A DNA stretch of 64,000 nt from Treponema_C sp050320395 (lineage in GTDB: Bacteria > Spirochaetota > Spirochaetia > Treponematales > Treponemataceae): assembly GCF_050320395.1 (NCBI RefSeq), contig NZ_CP144459.1, positions 2,418,001-2,482,000 on the forward strand. The letters run 5' to 3'. Both the position numbers and the translations under genes were made by a program. The notes under the pieces are model-generated. The model had not been told where the DNA came from and did no database searches. It worked only from the letters and a program-made list of their open reading frames with translations. Positions 25,238 to 33,747 of this stretch are shown piece after piece (position 1 is the stretch's first letter; each line of letters starts with the position of its first letter).

Positions 25238-25288
25238 CCCGAAACGTAAAACAGGCCTTAAAGCATGATGCTTTATGAGGTTTATCAC

Positions 25289-25296
25289 ATGGAGGG
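25289..25296 (+). promoter_or_regulatory. flaB3 Shine-Dalgarno overlapping a CsrA core
   Basis: ATGGAGGG, 6 nt before the ATG. ATGGA fits the CsrA core, as at flaB1. Confidence 0.5.
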
Positions 25297-25302
25297 TAAA
25301 AT

Positions 25303-26160
25303 ATGATTATTAATCACAACATGAGTTCAATGTATGCCAACCGCACACTCGGCATTAACAATGACAACATTCAAGGCAACATTGAAAAACTCAGTTCGGG
25401 TCAGCGGATAAACAGAGCCGGTGACGATGCTTCCGGACTTGCCGTATCCGAAAAGATGCGTATGCAAATCCGCGGTCTTAACCAGGCTCAAAAGAATATC
25501 CAAAACGGTATTTCCTTTATTCAGGCAACCGAAGGTTATTTACAGGAAACCACCGATATTCTCGGCCGTATCCGCGAACTTTCAATCCAGTCGGCAAACG
25601 GTATCTACAGCGATGAAGACCGTATGCAGATTCAGGTTGAAGTTTCCCAGCTCATAGATGAAGTTGACCGCATAGCAAGTTCGGCCCAATTTAACGGAAT
25701 GAATATGCTTACCGGTGCATTTGCCTCCGATTCGGTATCGGGACGGATTATGCAGCTTCATGTAGGAGCGAACGTAGACCAGAACGCACGTGTATACATC
25801 GGAACGATGACGGCACAGTCATTGGGATTGGTCGGCTCACAGGGCGATGCAACCGCAAAGCTTTCGATCGCCGATCCGGAATCGGCAAATATGGCTATTG
25901 CAACCTTGGATTCCGCGCTTACGTCCGTAAACAGACAGCGCGCAGACCTCGGTGCCTATCAAAACCGGTTCTCAATGGCCGTCAAGGGTATCGGAATCGC
26001 TTCGGAAAACCTCCAAGCGGCGGAATCAATCATCAGAGACACCAATATGGCGTCCGAGATTGTTGAATATACGAAGAATCAGATTCTTACCCAGTCAAGC
26101 GTAGCGATGTTGGCTCAGGCAAATACGCAGGCACAAAACGTATTGCCCTTATTGAGCTGA
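25303..26160 (+). CDS. flaB3: Periplasmic flagellar filament core protein FlaB3
   Basis: 285 residues, MIINHNMSSMYANRTLGINN with ensuing NIEKLSSGQRINRAGDDASG, and a middle region NMLTGAFASDSVSGRIMQLHVGANVDQNARVY that is characteristic of FlaB3 rather than FlaB1/B2. The C-terminal helix ends AQANTQAQNVLPLL. Second core subunit of the periplasmic filament. It lies 390 bp after flaB1 with its own structured leader, so the two are likely regulated partly independently. The match to other treponemal FlaB3 proteins is strong. Confidence 0.95.
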   Translation: MIINHNMSSMYANRTLGINNDNIQGNIEKLSSGQRINRAGDDASGLAVSEKMRMQIRGLNQAQKNIQNGISFIQATEGYLQETTDILGRIRELSIQSANGIYSDEDRMQIQVEVSQLIDEVDRIASSAQFNGMNMLTGAFASDSVSGRIMQLHVGANVDQNARVYIGTMTAQSLGLVGSQGDATAKLSIADPESANMAIATLDSALTSVNRQRADLGAYQNRFSMAVKGIGIASENLQAAESIIRDTNMASEIVEYTKNQILTQSSVAMLAQANTQAQNVLPLLS

Positions 26161-26223
26161 AAGCACAAAGTTCATTAAAGAGAAAACCGGATGTCGTCTT
26201 TTTGATGAACAAAGAGGAAGATA

Positions 26224-26247
26224 CGGAAGAGGTGCGCCCCTCTTCCG
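26224..26247 (+). terminator. Hairpin after flaB3
   Basis: CGGAAGAGG/CCTCTTCCG with a 6-nt loop. The T-run after it is interrupted, so it may be a partial terminator that reduces read-through into flaG and fliD, or an mRNA 3-prime stabiliser for flaB3. Confidence 0.5.
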
Positions 26248-26311
26248 CACTCTTCTTTAAGATTAGAGTAAGCCCAGCGTTTAGTAAGCGCCGTTTCAAG
26301 GAGGAAACGCC

Positions 26312-26650
26312 ATGAGTATAATTACAAATGGAATTGGGAATAATCCGGCTATGGACAGCCGCGCGGCATATGATTATGCGGCAGCAACAAGAGGAGTACA
26401 AGCAACCGTAACGAAGCCGGAAACCGGAACGAACAAACCGCCTCCCAAAAAAACCGAATCCAAGCCCGTTCAAGTTTATTCGGCAAAGGAATTGCGTTAT
26501 AATATGAATGAGCAATTGGATCAGGTTATTGTTACCGTTGTGGACCCGTCTACCGATAAGATAATTAAGGAGATTCCGTCCGCCGAAGTACAGGAAATGA
26601 AGATTCGTGTAAAGAATGCAATAGGCAGTTTTATCGACGAAGTCCGATAG
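26312..26650 (+). CDS. flaG: FlaG-family flagellar protein
   Basis: 112 residues with AAGGAGG before the ATG. The disordered N-terminal half is proline- and lysine-rich; the C-terminal 60 residues form the FlaG domain: LRYNMNEQLDQVIVTVVDPSTDKIIKEIPSAEVQEM. FlaG influences filament length in other bacteria. It lies between flaB3 and fliD and is probably co-transcribed with fliD (21-bp gap). Confidence 0.85.
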   Translation: MSIITNGIGNNPAMDSRAAYDYAAATRGVQATVTKPETGTNKPPPKKTESKPVQVYSAKELRYNMNEQLDQVIVTVVDPSTDKIIKEIPSAEVQEMKIRVKNAIGSFIDEVR

Positions 26651-26671
26651 GCGGAACCGTGAAGACAGTTC

Positions 26672-28687
26672 ATGGCCGACATAAGTATACCCGGTGTAAC
26701 CGATAAATATAAAACAAACGACCTCATAAAGTCCCTCATGGAAGCCGAGCGCGTTCCTTTAAAAAAGGAGCAGTCTCGGCTTGACTCTTATAAAACCGAG
26801 CAAACGGCATGGCGGAATGTAAACGGCCATATGAGTTCCTTGCGCGAAAGCGTCCGCTCCTTATATTCATTCGACAACCCCTTTAACTCAAAGCTTGCTT
26901 CGTCCTCGAATGAAGCCGCTCTTACCGCCTCTCCCAAACGGGATGCTTCGGTGGAATCTTTTAAAATTGAAGTTCTCGAAACGGCAAAGGCGGATCGTTT
27001 TTTATCGGCGGAATTGGACGGAAAGATGCAGGTGCCTGCGGGTACATACGAATACAGGGTAAACGAAAAAACAATAAGTTTTAACTGGAAGGGCGGAAAA
27101 CTCTCCGATTTTGTATCGGCTCTAAACCGCCGTTCGGCAAATACCGTAAAAGCATCGCTTATCGGAGTTACAAAAAATACCCAAGCCCTGCTTATAGAGT
27201 CCCTGGTCACCGGAAGCGAAAACCGCTTAATATTTTCAAAAGCCGCACAAGATTTTGCCCTGCAAACGGGTATGATAGGAAAAGCTCCGAAAACGGCAAA
27301 AGAATCTTTTACACTCAAACGCGATACAATAAAGGCTGCAGGAGACTTAAACTCAAAAACCGTGGAATTTACGGATAAAGAACTGAGTTTACCGCCCCGC
27401 TCGGGTTTTGAAGCTTCTGTTTCACAAAAAATCGGGGCGGAAAAAGGAAACGTAATTCGCTTCAGCATCCGTGCTGTCGATATTCCTCCCGAAGAGATTC
27501 TTCCGAATAAGCCGGAACTTCCGGCATCCGGAACGGTTCATTTTAAAGACATCGTTCTTTCAAACGAAGAATTGGATACAAAACTGCCTGAAAGCGCAGA
27601 GCCGGTTATAAAAGAGCCCGTTGAAGACGATACCGTTCTTTTTGTAAAAAATGCGGACGGCAGCGAAATTCCCCTTACCCCGCTTAAAGCAAACGGAGAA
27701 GATACCGCATACGCGGTTAAAATGTCTGACTATCCGGATATACGCTCCCTTGTCGTTAAAAACAACAATACGCATAAAAAACTCGTTATGAGCGCTCCCG
27801 AAACCGTCAATACCTCCGTTTCGACAGAGTATATACCCCTCAATCCCGCGGAAACCGCTTCGGATGCGAAAATAAAATATCAGGGAATTACGATTACGCG
27901 GCCGACGAACGAAATAGAAGATGTGGTGCCTAATGTCACATTGAATTTACATGCACAAACGGAAAAGCCCGCAACGATTACGATAGAACCGGATAAGGAA
28001 GCGGCAAAAGAAGCCCTTATTACCTTTGTGGGGAAATACAATCGTCTCGTGGCCGAAATGAATATTTTAACCCAAACCAAGCCGGAAATAATAACCGAAC
28101 TGGAATATTTTACCGACGAAGAAAAAAAAGCGGCGGAAGAACGGCTGGGTATGTTTCAAACCGAATTTGCCCTTGTAAACGGTAAGCGCTCTTTACAGAC
28201 GATTATGACAAACCGCTATCCTTTAACCGAAGATGCCGAAATTACCATGCTTTCTCAGGCGGGCATTTCTTCAAGCGCATCGACCGGAGGATTTGCCGGT
28301 ATTACGCCGAGCAGGCTGCGCGGTTATCTGGAAATAGATGAAAAAAAACTGGATGCCGCCCTTCAAAACAATATGCAGGATATTAAAAATCTGTTCGGTT
28401 ACGACAGCGACGGCGATTTGATTGTGGATTCGGGAATAGCCTTTGCCCTGGATAAAAACCTTCAATCCTTTACGCAAATCGGCGGCATAATCGCCTCGAA
28501 AACATCGCTGTTAAATAACCGCATAGGCTCTTCGGAAAAAAACATCGAAAGTCTTGAAAAAAAATTAAAACAAAAAGAACAGGAATTAAAAACAAAGTAC
28601 GGGCAAATGGAAGCCGCCTTGAACAGTTTGGAAAAACAATCAGATTCCATAACCAACTTCAGCAACAATCAGGGAGGAGGAAGATAA
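26672..28687 (+). CDS. fliD: Flagellar hook-associated protein 2 (filament cap) FliD
   Basis: 671 residues. The N-terminal FliD domain begins ADISIPGVTDKYKTNDLIKSLMEAERVPLKKEQ; a long middle region holds beta domains; the C-terminal FliD_C domain has GISSSASTGGFAGITPSRLRGYLEIDEKKLDAAL and ends in a coiled coil (ESLEKKLKQKEQELKTKYGQ). It caps the growing filament and folds incoming flagellin. Length is normal for spirochaetes. It is followed 5 bp later by an unnamed gene in the same operon. Confidence 0.93.
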   Translation: MADISIPGVTDKYKTNDLIKSLMEAERVPLKKEQSRLDSYKTEQTAWRNVNGHMSSLRESVRSLYSFDNPFNSKLASSSNEAALTASPKRDASVESFKIEVLETAKADRFLSAELDGKMQVPAGTYEYRVNEKTISFNWKGGKLSDFVSALNRRSANTVKASLIGVTKNTQALLIESLVTGSENRLIFSKAAQDFALQTGMIGKAPKTAKESFTLKRDTIKAAGDLNSKTVEFTDKELSLPPRSGFEASVSQKIGAEKGNVIRFSIRAVDIPPEEILPNKPELPASGTVHFKDIVLSNEELDTKLPESAEPVIKEPVEDDTVLFVKNADGSEIPLTPLKANGEDTAYAVKMSDYPDIRSLVVKNNNTHKKLVMSAPETVNTSVSTEYIPLNPAETASDAKIKYQGITITRPTNEIEDVVPNVTLNLHAQTEKPATITIEPDKEAAKEALITFVGKYNRLVAEMNILTQTKPEIITELEYFTDEEKKAAEERLGMFQTEFALVNGKRSLQTIMTNRYPLTEDAEITMLSQAGISSSASTGGFAGITPSRLRGYLEIDEKKLDAALQNNMQDIKNLFGYDSDGDLIVDSGIAFALDKNLQSFTQIGGIIASKTSLLNNRIGSSEKNIESLEKKLKQKEQELKTKYGQMEAALNSLEKQSDSITNFSNNQGGGR

Positions 28688-28692
28688 AAAGT

Positions 28693-29304
28693 ATGGATAT
28701 ATACATCAATTCCGAAAAAGTCGATTTTACCCTGGAAAACGAAAAAACGATTGCGGATATTTTAAATGCCTTCGAACATGAATGTGAAAAAAACGATGCC
28801 GCAATTACCGCCGTAAACGTAGACGGTGAAGCCCTGTGCGCGGAAAACACGGAGGCGGTATACAAGCGCTCCCTCGAAACCGTGAAAAAAATCGAACTGG
28901 AAACGGTTTGCGCTCCCGATATTATATACAGTCTCAAAGAACTGGCGGTTAAACTGGAAACTTTGAGCGGCGAATTGGAGCACATATCCCTGTTTTTTCA
29001 AAGCGGAAAAGATGCGAAGGTTTCGGCCGTTTTAACCTCTTTTGCGGATTTATTCGATGTATTATGCCGCCTTATAAGCCTGTGTGCTCTTTTTCCCGCA
29101 TATTTTGACCGTTTTAAGATAGACAACCGGATGCCGCTTGAGTTCTTAAAGGATTTTTCGCCGATTTTAGCGGAGTTTGAACAGTCCTTAGCCGATACGG
29201 ACACCGTCCTTACCGGAGACTTGGCGGAATACGAAATAGTTCCGCGCTTAAGGTCGATTATATCGGCAGTAGGCGAGCTTGAGGCTTCCTTATGCCGATC
29301 TTAG
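28693..29304 (+). CDS. Uncharacterised protein of the fliD operon
   Basis: 203 residues, acidic, mixed alpha/beta at the start (MDIYINSEKVDFTLENEKTIADILNAF) and helical afterwards. The N-terminal part resembles a ubiquitin-like beta-grasp or ThiS-like fold by pattern only. The position between fliD and the PilZ gene, with 5-bp spacing upstream and a 13-bp overlap downstream, suggests a flagellar role, possibly an export chaperone for FliD (FliT-like). That is inference. A homologue is expected at the same place in other treponemes. Confidence 0.6.
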   Translation: MDIYINSEKVDFTLENEKTIADILNAFEHECEKNDAAITAVNVDGEALCAENTEAVYKRSLETVKKIELETVCAPDIIYSLKELAVKLETLSGELEHISLFFQSGKDAKVSAVLTSFADLFDVLCRLISLCALFPAYFDRFKIDNRMPLEFLKDFSPILAEFEQSLADTDTVLTGDLAEYEIVPRLRSIISAVGELEASLCRS

Positions 29305-30350
29305 AAGCGGGCCGAACCTTCGGCATGCGGCAAAATTCAAGTCTTGTTTTATACGCGGTGCTGATTGTTGCGGCGGTTATATTGATTTTTGTCATACGAT
29401 ATATATTTTCACGTCTAAGCGCATTTGTAAAAGACACGGTAAGTAAAAAAACGCAAAAAAAACTCGATATAGATGCCCTCAAAAGTGCGGCTGCAAAACT
29501 CGGCTTATCAAAGGAAGAAACGGCCGTCTTAATAAACTATTGCCGCATCTGCGATATACAGGAGCTGCCGCTTATTGCGGAAACCGAACAATGCATCGGA
29601 GTTCAGTTAAAACGGATGTATAATCACATTTGTTCGGAAGAAACGGAGCATAACGGGGCCGAAACGGAAGATAAAAAACTTGCATTATTTAAAATCATTC
29701 ATAAAATAGAAAACGGGAAGCGAAACCTGACCCTCGTTACAAACAGCATCGCCTTTCCTTCAGGACTGACGGTAACCTATACCGACGAAAAGGGCATAAG
29801 CTATCCGATGGAATTGATAAAAAATACGCCTGTGGAAATGGTTTTATCGATTGCCCAAAGGCGGGACGGAACAAGAATAAAACCCGAACCGTTATCGAAG
29901 ATTCCCCTTTCGGTTCAATTAAAAAACGGAATAGCTTATTTTTTTGAAGCACGGATTGTACGGTATCAGCAGCCTAAAGAATTTGAGGAAATGGTGGTTG
30001 CCCACACAAAAAATATTCGTCCCATGCTTCAAAGACGGTTTAAGCGCATTAAAACCGACATGTGCTGTACATTTAATGCCGTCAAAGTAATCGAAAAAGA
30101 CGGGGACAAACAATATCTGGTTCAGCCGAAAGCGTATCCGGCCATCATAAACGATTTATCGGCCGGGGGCTGTAAAATACGGACAATGCTGCCTATTCAT
30201 GACGGTCAATATATTCAAATTGCAGCACCCGCAGATACGGGAATAGACAGTATAACGGGTATTGTGGTAAAATCGAAAAAAGACGTCGATATGAAAAGTT
30301 CGGCCTTGCATATACGATTTGTCCGTATGACAAAAAAAAACACGAAATAA
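29292..30350 (+). CDS. PilZ-domain membrane protein, c-di-GMP effector
   Basis: 352 residues. One N-terminal transmembrane helix (LVLYAVLIVAAVILIFVIRYIF) and a cytoplasmic part. A YcgR-like N-domain lies at about 140-240; the C-terminal PilZ domain has the two c-di-GMP motifs: RRFKRIKTDMC (RxxxR) at about residues 237-247 and NDLSAGGCKIRT (D/NxSxxG). It should sense c-di-GMP near the flagellar motor or membrane. It overlaps the previous gene and probably belongs to the fliD operon. Confidence 0.85.
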   Translation: MPILEAGRTFGMRQNSSLVLYAVLIVAAVILIFVIRYIFSRLSAFVKDTVSKKTQKKLDIDALKSAAAKLGLSKEETAVLINYCRICDIQELPLIAETEQCIGVQLKRMYNHICSEETEHNGAETEDKKLALFKIIHKIENGKRNLTLVTNSIAFPSGLTVTYTDEKGISYPMELIKNTPVEMVLSIAQRRDGTRIKPEPLSKIPLSVQLKNGIAYFFEARIVRYQQPKEFEEMVVAHTKNIRPMLQRRFKRIKTDMCCTFNAVKVIEKDGDKQYLVQPKAYPAIINDLSAGGCKIRTMLPIHDGQYIQIAAPADTGIDSITGIVVKSKKDVDMKSSALHIRFVRMTKKNTK

Positions 30351-30355
30351 CGTTT

Positions 30356-30398
30356 TTGCATTGGTGTATAACTATCGTCAACCCTAACGGCAATGCAA
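30356..30398 (+). repeat. Inverted repeat after the PilZ gene
   Basis: TTGCATTG (30356-30363) and CAATGCAA (30391-30398) can form an 8-bp stem with a large loop. No U-tract follows; function uncertain. Confidence 0.5.
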
Positions 30399-30422
30399 TG
30401 TGATTGAACCGGAGTTTTGCTT

Positions 30423-30686
30423 ATGGAAGTATTGGAATTAAAGATCACTCACAGCGAATCGGGCTATATTTATTACCGCATTTCATATGAGGCAACGGCC
30501 GTTTTATCTTTTTTGGGCAAAACAAAAGAACTTCCGGTGCATTTTATCATCGAAACGAGCGCAAGCGGGGCAAAGGATATAGAATTAACCCTTAAGGATG
30601 ATATAGACTACCCTCTTTTGCCGGTTGTGCGCGGAATCAAACAAAAGATTCTTGAAGACGACAAAAAAGGATTGCTGCCCTGTTGA
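30423..30686 (+). CDS. Small conserved hypothetical protein upstream of tsaE
   Basis: 87 residues from ATG 30423, with GGAG 8 nt upstream; a TTG six bases earlier is possible. Mixed beta-strand pattern (LELKITHSESGYIYYRISYEA, KELPVHFIIETSASGAKDIELT) and no named domain that I recognise. It overlaps tsaE by 4 bp (TTGA), so the two are translationally coupled. It may be a treponeme-specific accessory gene. Confidence 0.6.
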   Translation: MEVLELKITHSESGYIYYRISYEATAVLSFLGKTKELPVHFIIETSASGAKDIELTLKDDIDYPLLPVVRGIKQKILEDDKKGLLPC

Positions 30687-31114
30687 CCTTTTACACCGAA
30701 TCGGCCGCTCAGACAATCGAATTGGGGAAAAAAATAGGTTCTTTTTTACGCCCCGGCGATATTATAGCCTTACAGGGAACCTTGGCAGCCGGAAAAACAA
30801 CCCTTACAAAGGGAATAGCCGCCGCTCTGAATATAGATGAAGATATAACCAGTCCCACCTTTACCCTGGTCAGCGTGTATGAAGGACGAATGCCCCTCTA
30901 TCACATGGACGTGTACCGCCTGGAAGGAGGCGACGACTTCCTCGATTTGGGAGCCGAAGAAATGCTTTACGGCGACGGCCTGTGCGTCATAGAATGGAGC
31001 GAAAAAATTATGAGCGAACTTCCGGCGCACACCATCGTTATCGGACTTTCGGCGGAAAATGAAAAACGTACCGTTACGATTGAAAACTGGAAATACGGAG
31101 ACTTTGCACTATGA
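30683..31114 (+). CDS. tsaE: tRNA t6A modification ATPase TsaE
   Basis: 143 residues from a TTG start overlapping the previous stop. Walker A is GTLAAGKTTLTK at about residues 32-43, followed by DITSPTFTLVSVYEG and YHMDVYRLEGGDDFLDLGAEE, the classical TsaE signature. It activates TsaD/TsaB complex for threonylcarbamoylation of A37 in tRNAs. It overlaps tsaB by 4 bp. Confidence 0.95.
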   Translation: MTFYTESAAQTIELGKKIGSFLRPGDIIALQGTLAAGKTTLTKGIAAALNIDEDITSPTFTLVSVYEGRMPLYHMDVYRLEGGDDFLDLGAEEMLYGDGLCVIEWSEKIMSELPAHTIVIGLSAENEKRTVTIENWKYGDFAL

Positions 31115-31851
31115 ATGCCTTGGCTATAGACAGTTCTTCTTCGGCTATCGCCTTTGCGGCGGTAAACGGGGAAGGCCGATCGAGTTCGGTATTGAGCCTC
31201 GACATCGGCATGCACCAATCCGAAAAACTTTTGGAGGGTATACAGTCGGTATTATCCCACTGCGGCTTACAAGCGGCGGAACTTGACTTTACGGCCTTAT
31301 GCGCAGGGCCGGGAACCTTTACGGGCTTGCGCCTTGCCTTTTCCGCATTAAAGGCTCTCAACCTTGCATACGGTATTCCGACCTACGCAATTCCCACCCT
31401 CGAAGCCATCGCCTATCCGTACCGGCAGTGGCGGGGGGCTGTTATTCCGGTTTTGGATGCAAAAAAACAAAGCTTTTATGCCGCCGTCTACCGCAGAGGA
31501 GAAATGCAGGCAGGCCCCTTCGATGCATCGATAACCGATATTTTAAAACATACCGACCCGGAAGAGTTCATCCTTGCAGCGGGTCCCGATGCGGCGTTTT
31601 TTGCCGAGCAGGCGCGTTCGCTCTGTCCGGAGCGGCATATCGGCACCTTTGTTCCCTGCACAGACGGTGCCGACGGGCCGGTAACCGGTTGTACAGCGTC
31701 TTCGTGTACTACAGTCATTTGCCTGCTTGAAGCCGCCGCACAAAGGTTCCGGGCAAAAGAAAAGCCCCTCGAAGAATACGAAGGGCCTTTTTACATAAGA
31801 AAAAGCGAAGCGGAACTTTCACTGGCCGATAAAACCGGACAAGACGCTTAA
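31111..31851 (+). CDS. tsaB: tRNA t6A synthesis protein TsaB
   Basis: 246 residues with the ASKHA fold: ALAIDSSSSAIAFAAV at the start, the mid-protein LCAGPGTFTGLRLAFSALKALNLAYG helix and PTLEAIAY. TsaB partners TsaD and TsaE in the t6A pathway. Its last 33 bp overlap csrA on the other strand, ending the plus-strand operon. Confidence 0.93.
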   Translation: MNALAIDSSSSAIAFAAVNGEGRSSSVLSLDIGMHQSEKLLEGIQSVLSHCGLQAAELDFTALCAGPGTFTGLRLAFSALKALNLAYGIPTYAIPTLEAIAYPYRQWRGAVIPVLDAKKQSFYAAVYRRGEMQAGPFDASITDILKHTDPEEFILAAGPDAAFFAEQARSLCPERHIGTFVPCTDGADGPVTGCTASSCTTVICLLEAAAQRFRAKEKPLEEYEGPFYIRKSEAELSLADKTGQDA

Positions 31852-32046
31852 GTCGTCCCGGGCACTGACGGCGGCGGCGCGGTTTTCGTCCTGAATTGCC
31901 TCAAACACTTCCTGACGGAAAACCTTTACGTGTTTGGGCGCTTCAACCCCTATTTTAACCTGGTCGCCGCGCACCTCAATAATTGTCAGAGTAATATCAT
32001 TGCCGATTTTTATTTTTTCATTCAGTTTACGGGACAATATCAGCAT
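31819..32046 (-). CDS. csrA: Carbon storage regulator CsrA
   Basis: 75 residues, MLILSRKLNEKIKIGNDITLTI with GVEAPKHVKVFRQEVFEAI, the complete CsrA fold. It binds GGA motifs in mRNA leaders and blocks translation, flagellin being the classical target; candidate sites are in the flaB1 and flaB3 leaders. The C-terminus has a tail beyond the core. It overlaps fliW by 7 bp, giving coupled synthesis of repressor and antagonist. Confidence 0.96.
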   Translation of the reverse strand: MLILSRKLNEKIKIGNDITLTIIEVRGDQVKIGVEAPKHVKVFRQEVFEAIQDENRAAAVSARDDLSVLSGFIGQ

Positions 32047-32483
32047 GAAGCCCCCCGCTGCGCCGAGGCTTGCGATAAATCATGCTTGGTCAGCCAGCGC
32101 GGATCCTGCAAAACGATTTGCTTGGCATGTTTATTGTGTTTGTTGATGATAAGCGGTCCCTGCAAATTCACGGTAATCGGCGATTCTTTTTGTTTTGCCA
32201 AAGTTACGATAGCGATTACGGATACATCGGAGGCGTTTTTTACGCCTATATCCCGTATACTTTCGTCATCCACATCGAGTTCGTAATCGGAAAAAAACAA
32301 AAAAGGATCGACTACCAAAAATGCGAGGGCCTTTTCTTTTACCGATTGCAGCCACATAAAGGGACCGTATTCGGACTCGCACAGAGTAAAATCCTTATAG
32401 TCTTCAAAACCGTATAGGCCCTGCGGAAAATGCAGCACGGGCTTATCACCTGTCGGTTTTACAGTCGTCGTTTCCGTATTCAT
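32040..32483 (-). CDS. fliW: Flagellar assembly factor FliW
   Basis: 147 residues from ATG 32483, preferred to an ATG two codons upstream because AGGATG then has proper spacing. Signatures are LHFPQGLYGFEDYKDFTL, PFMWLQSVKEKALAFLVVDPFLFF and VIAIVTLAKQKESPITVNLQGPL. FliW binds CsrA and flagellin, releasing CsrA repression when flagellin pools are low. It is co-transcribed with flgL and overlaps csrA. Confidence 0.95.
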   Translation of the reverse strand: MNTETTTVKPTGDKPVLHFPQGLYGFEDYKDFTLCESEYGPFMWLQSVKEKALAFLVVDPFLFFSDYELDVDDESIRDIGVKNASDVSVIAIVTLAKQKESPITVNLQGPLIINKHNKHAKQIVLQDPRWLTKHDLSQASAQRGASC

Positions 32484-32490
32484 AATCATC

Positions 32491-33735
32491 CTACTTTATA
32501 TAATTAAGCAACGTGGTATTATAAAGCTTTCCGGCAGTACTGAGCGTTGCCTGTTTTACGTAATCGAGCATTTTCATATCGGTAATGCCCTTTGTAATAT
32601 CCAAATCGCCCTCGCGTGCAATCATCGCATTTGTATTTAAGTTGTTGGTTTGCGAGCGCGAAATCGCCGCTTGGGCGCGCTCGTATTGAGCTCCCGTTTC
32701 GGCAATGCGGCGGTTCAAATTACTCATACCGCTGTCCAAGCCGCCGAGTACCCTGCCGCCTATCGATTCCTGGTCTCCGCGCAACAGAGCATCGCGGAAA
32801 GCTATAACCGTATCGAAAAGAGAACCGCCGCTTACCTGCGCTGCCGCACCGAGATTATAGGGCGGGCGCTGACTTGCATCTTTTATAAGTCCCAAATCAA
32901 AAAGGGCGCTTCCTTTTTTATCCTGAAGCCATAATTGGCGCGCATCGGTTGTACGCAAGTTCAAACCGTTTGTAACCGGATCCAACTGTGCTTTGACGGC
33001 AGCCCCCGAATTATTGATTTTGGAAATAATCGAATAAACGTTATCGCCCGCTTTTAATTTGATATCCGTACCGTCAACGCTGATAACGCTGTCAGATTTT
33101 ACCTGATAGGCGCTCGCATCGCGGTCGGCAAAAAGGGTTTGCTCTTCGGCCCAAAAGATGCTGTTTCCCGTGCGGTTCAAATTCATATAGGCCCTTTCGT
33201 CAATTTCTATATCGTTTTGATTAAGAGATCCCTTATAACGCACATCGGTAATAAGCGCATCGCCCGAACCCGGAACCGGCCCCAATTCTATTTCAAAGGC
33301 GGCATTCTTTGTCCGCGTTCCGGCAAAAAGGGCGGTACCGTCCGGGCCGACGGCATTTGCCGAGGTTACCAATTCTTTTAAAAGTTCGTTTACTTCGGCG
33401 GCCATATTTTGCATATCTTCTTTCGTATATATCCCGTTTGCCCCCGCAACGGCAAGCTCACGCACCCGGTGCATAACTTCAAGGGAGTGACGGATATAGC
33501 CTTCGGAAACGGAATATTGGTCGGTCAAAGTTTTCGCATTTTGTTCAAAACGTTCAACCCGCGCAAGATAGGATTGATAGCGTACAAGGTGTCCCGCCGC
33601 AAGAGGGTCGTCGCGCAAATCCTGAATCTTACGCTGACTTCCCATTTGATTGTTCATTTTGTTTGCCTTCGATTCCTGCACACGAAGATTGTACTGGACA
33701 TCGTTATTCGCCAAAGAAGTGCTTACTCTTCTCAT
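32491..33735 (-). CDS. flgL: Hook-filament junction protein FlgL
   Basis: 414 residues. N-terminal MRRVSTSLANNDVQYNLRVQESK with LRDDPLAAGHLVRYQSYLARVERFEQN matches FlgL (HAP3), with the flagellin-like D0/D1 helices. The C-terminal helix ends DYVKQATLSTAGKLYNTTLLNYI. It joins FlgK to the filament. Spacing of 12 bp after flgK on the same strand supports an operon. Confidence 0.93.
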   Translation of the reverse strand: MRRVSTSLANNDVQYNLRVQESKANKMNNQMGSQRKIQDLRDDPLAAGHLVRYQSYLARVERFEQNAKTLTDQYSVSEGYIRHSLEVMHRVRELAVAGANGIYTKEDMQNMAAEVNELLKELVTSANAVGPDGTALFAGTRTKNAAFEIELGPVPGSGDALITDVRYKGSLNQNDIEIDERAYMNLNRTGNSIFWAEEQTLFADRDASAYQVKSDSVISVDGTDIKLKAGDNVYSIISKINNSGAAVKAQLDPVTNGLNLRTTDARQLWLQDKKGSALFDLGLIKDASQRPPYNLGAAAQVSGGSLFDTVIAFRDALLRGDQESIGGRVLGGLDSGMSNLNRRIAETGAQYERAQAAISRSQTNNLNTNAMIAREGDLDITKGITDMKMLDYVKQATLSTAGKLYNTTLLNYIK

Positions 33736-33747
33736 TGTTTACTCCTA

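Noticed and set aside
24857..25288. 143-residue minus-strand frame between flaB1 and flaB3
   Set aside because: No recognisable domain and it overlaps the flaB1 end and the structured flaB3 leader; composition looks like a chance frame.
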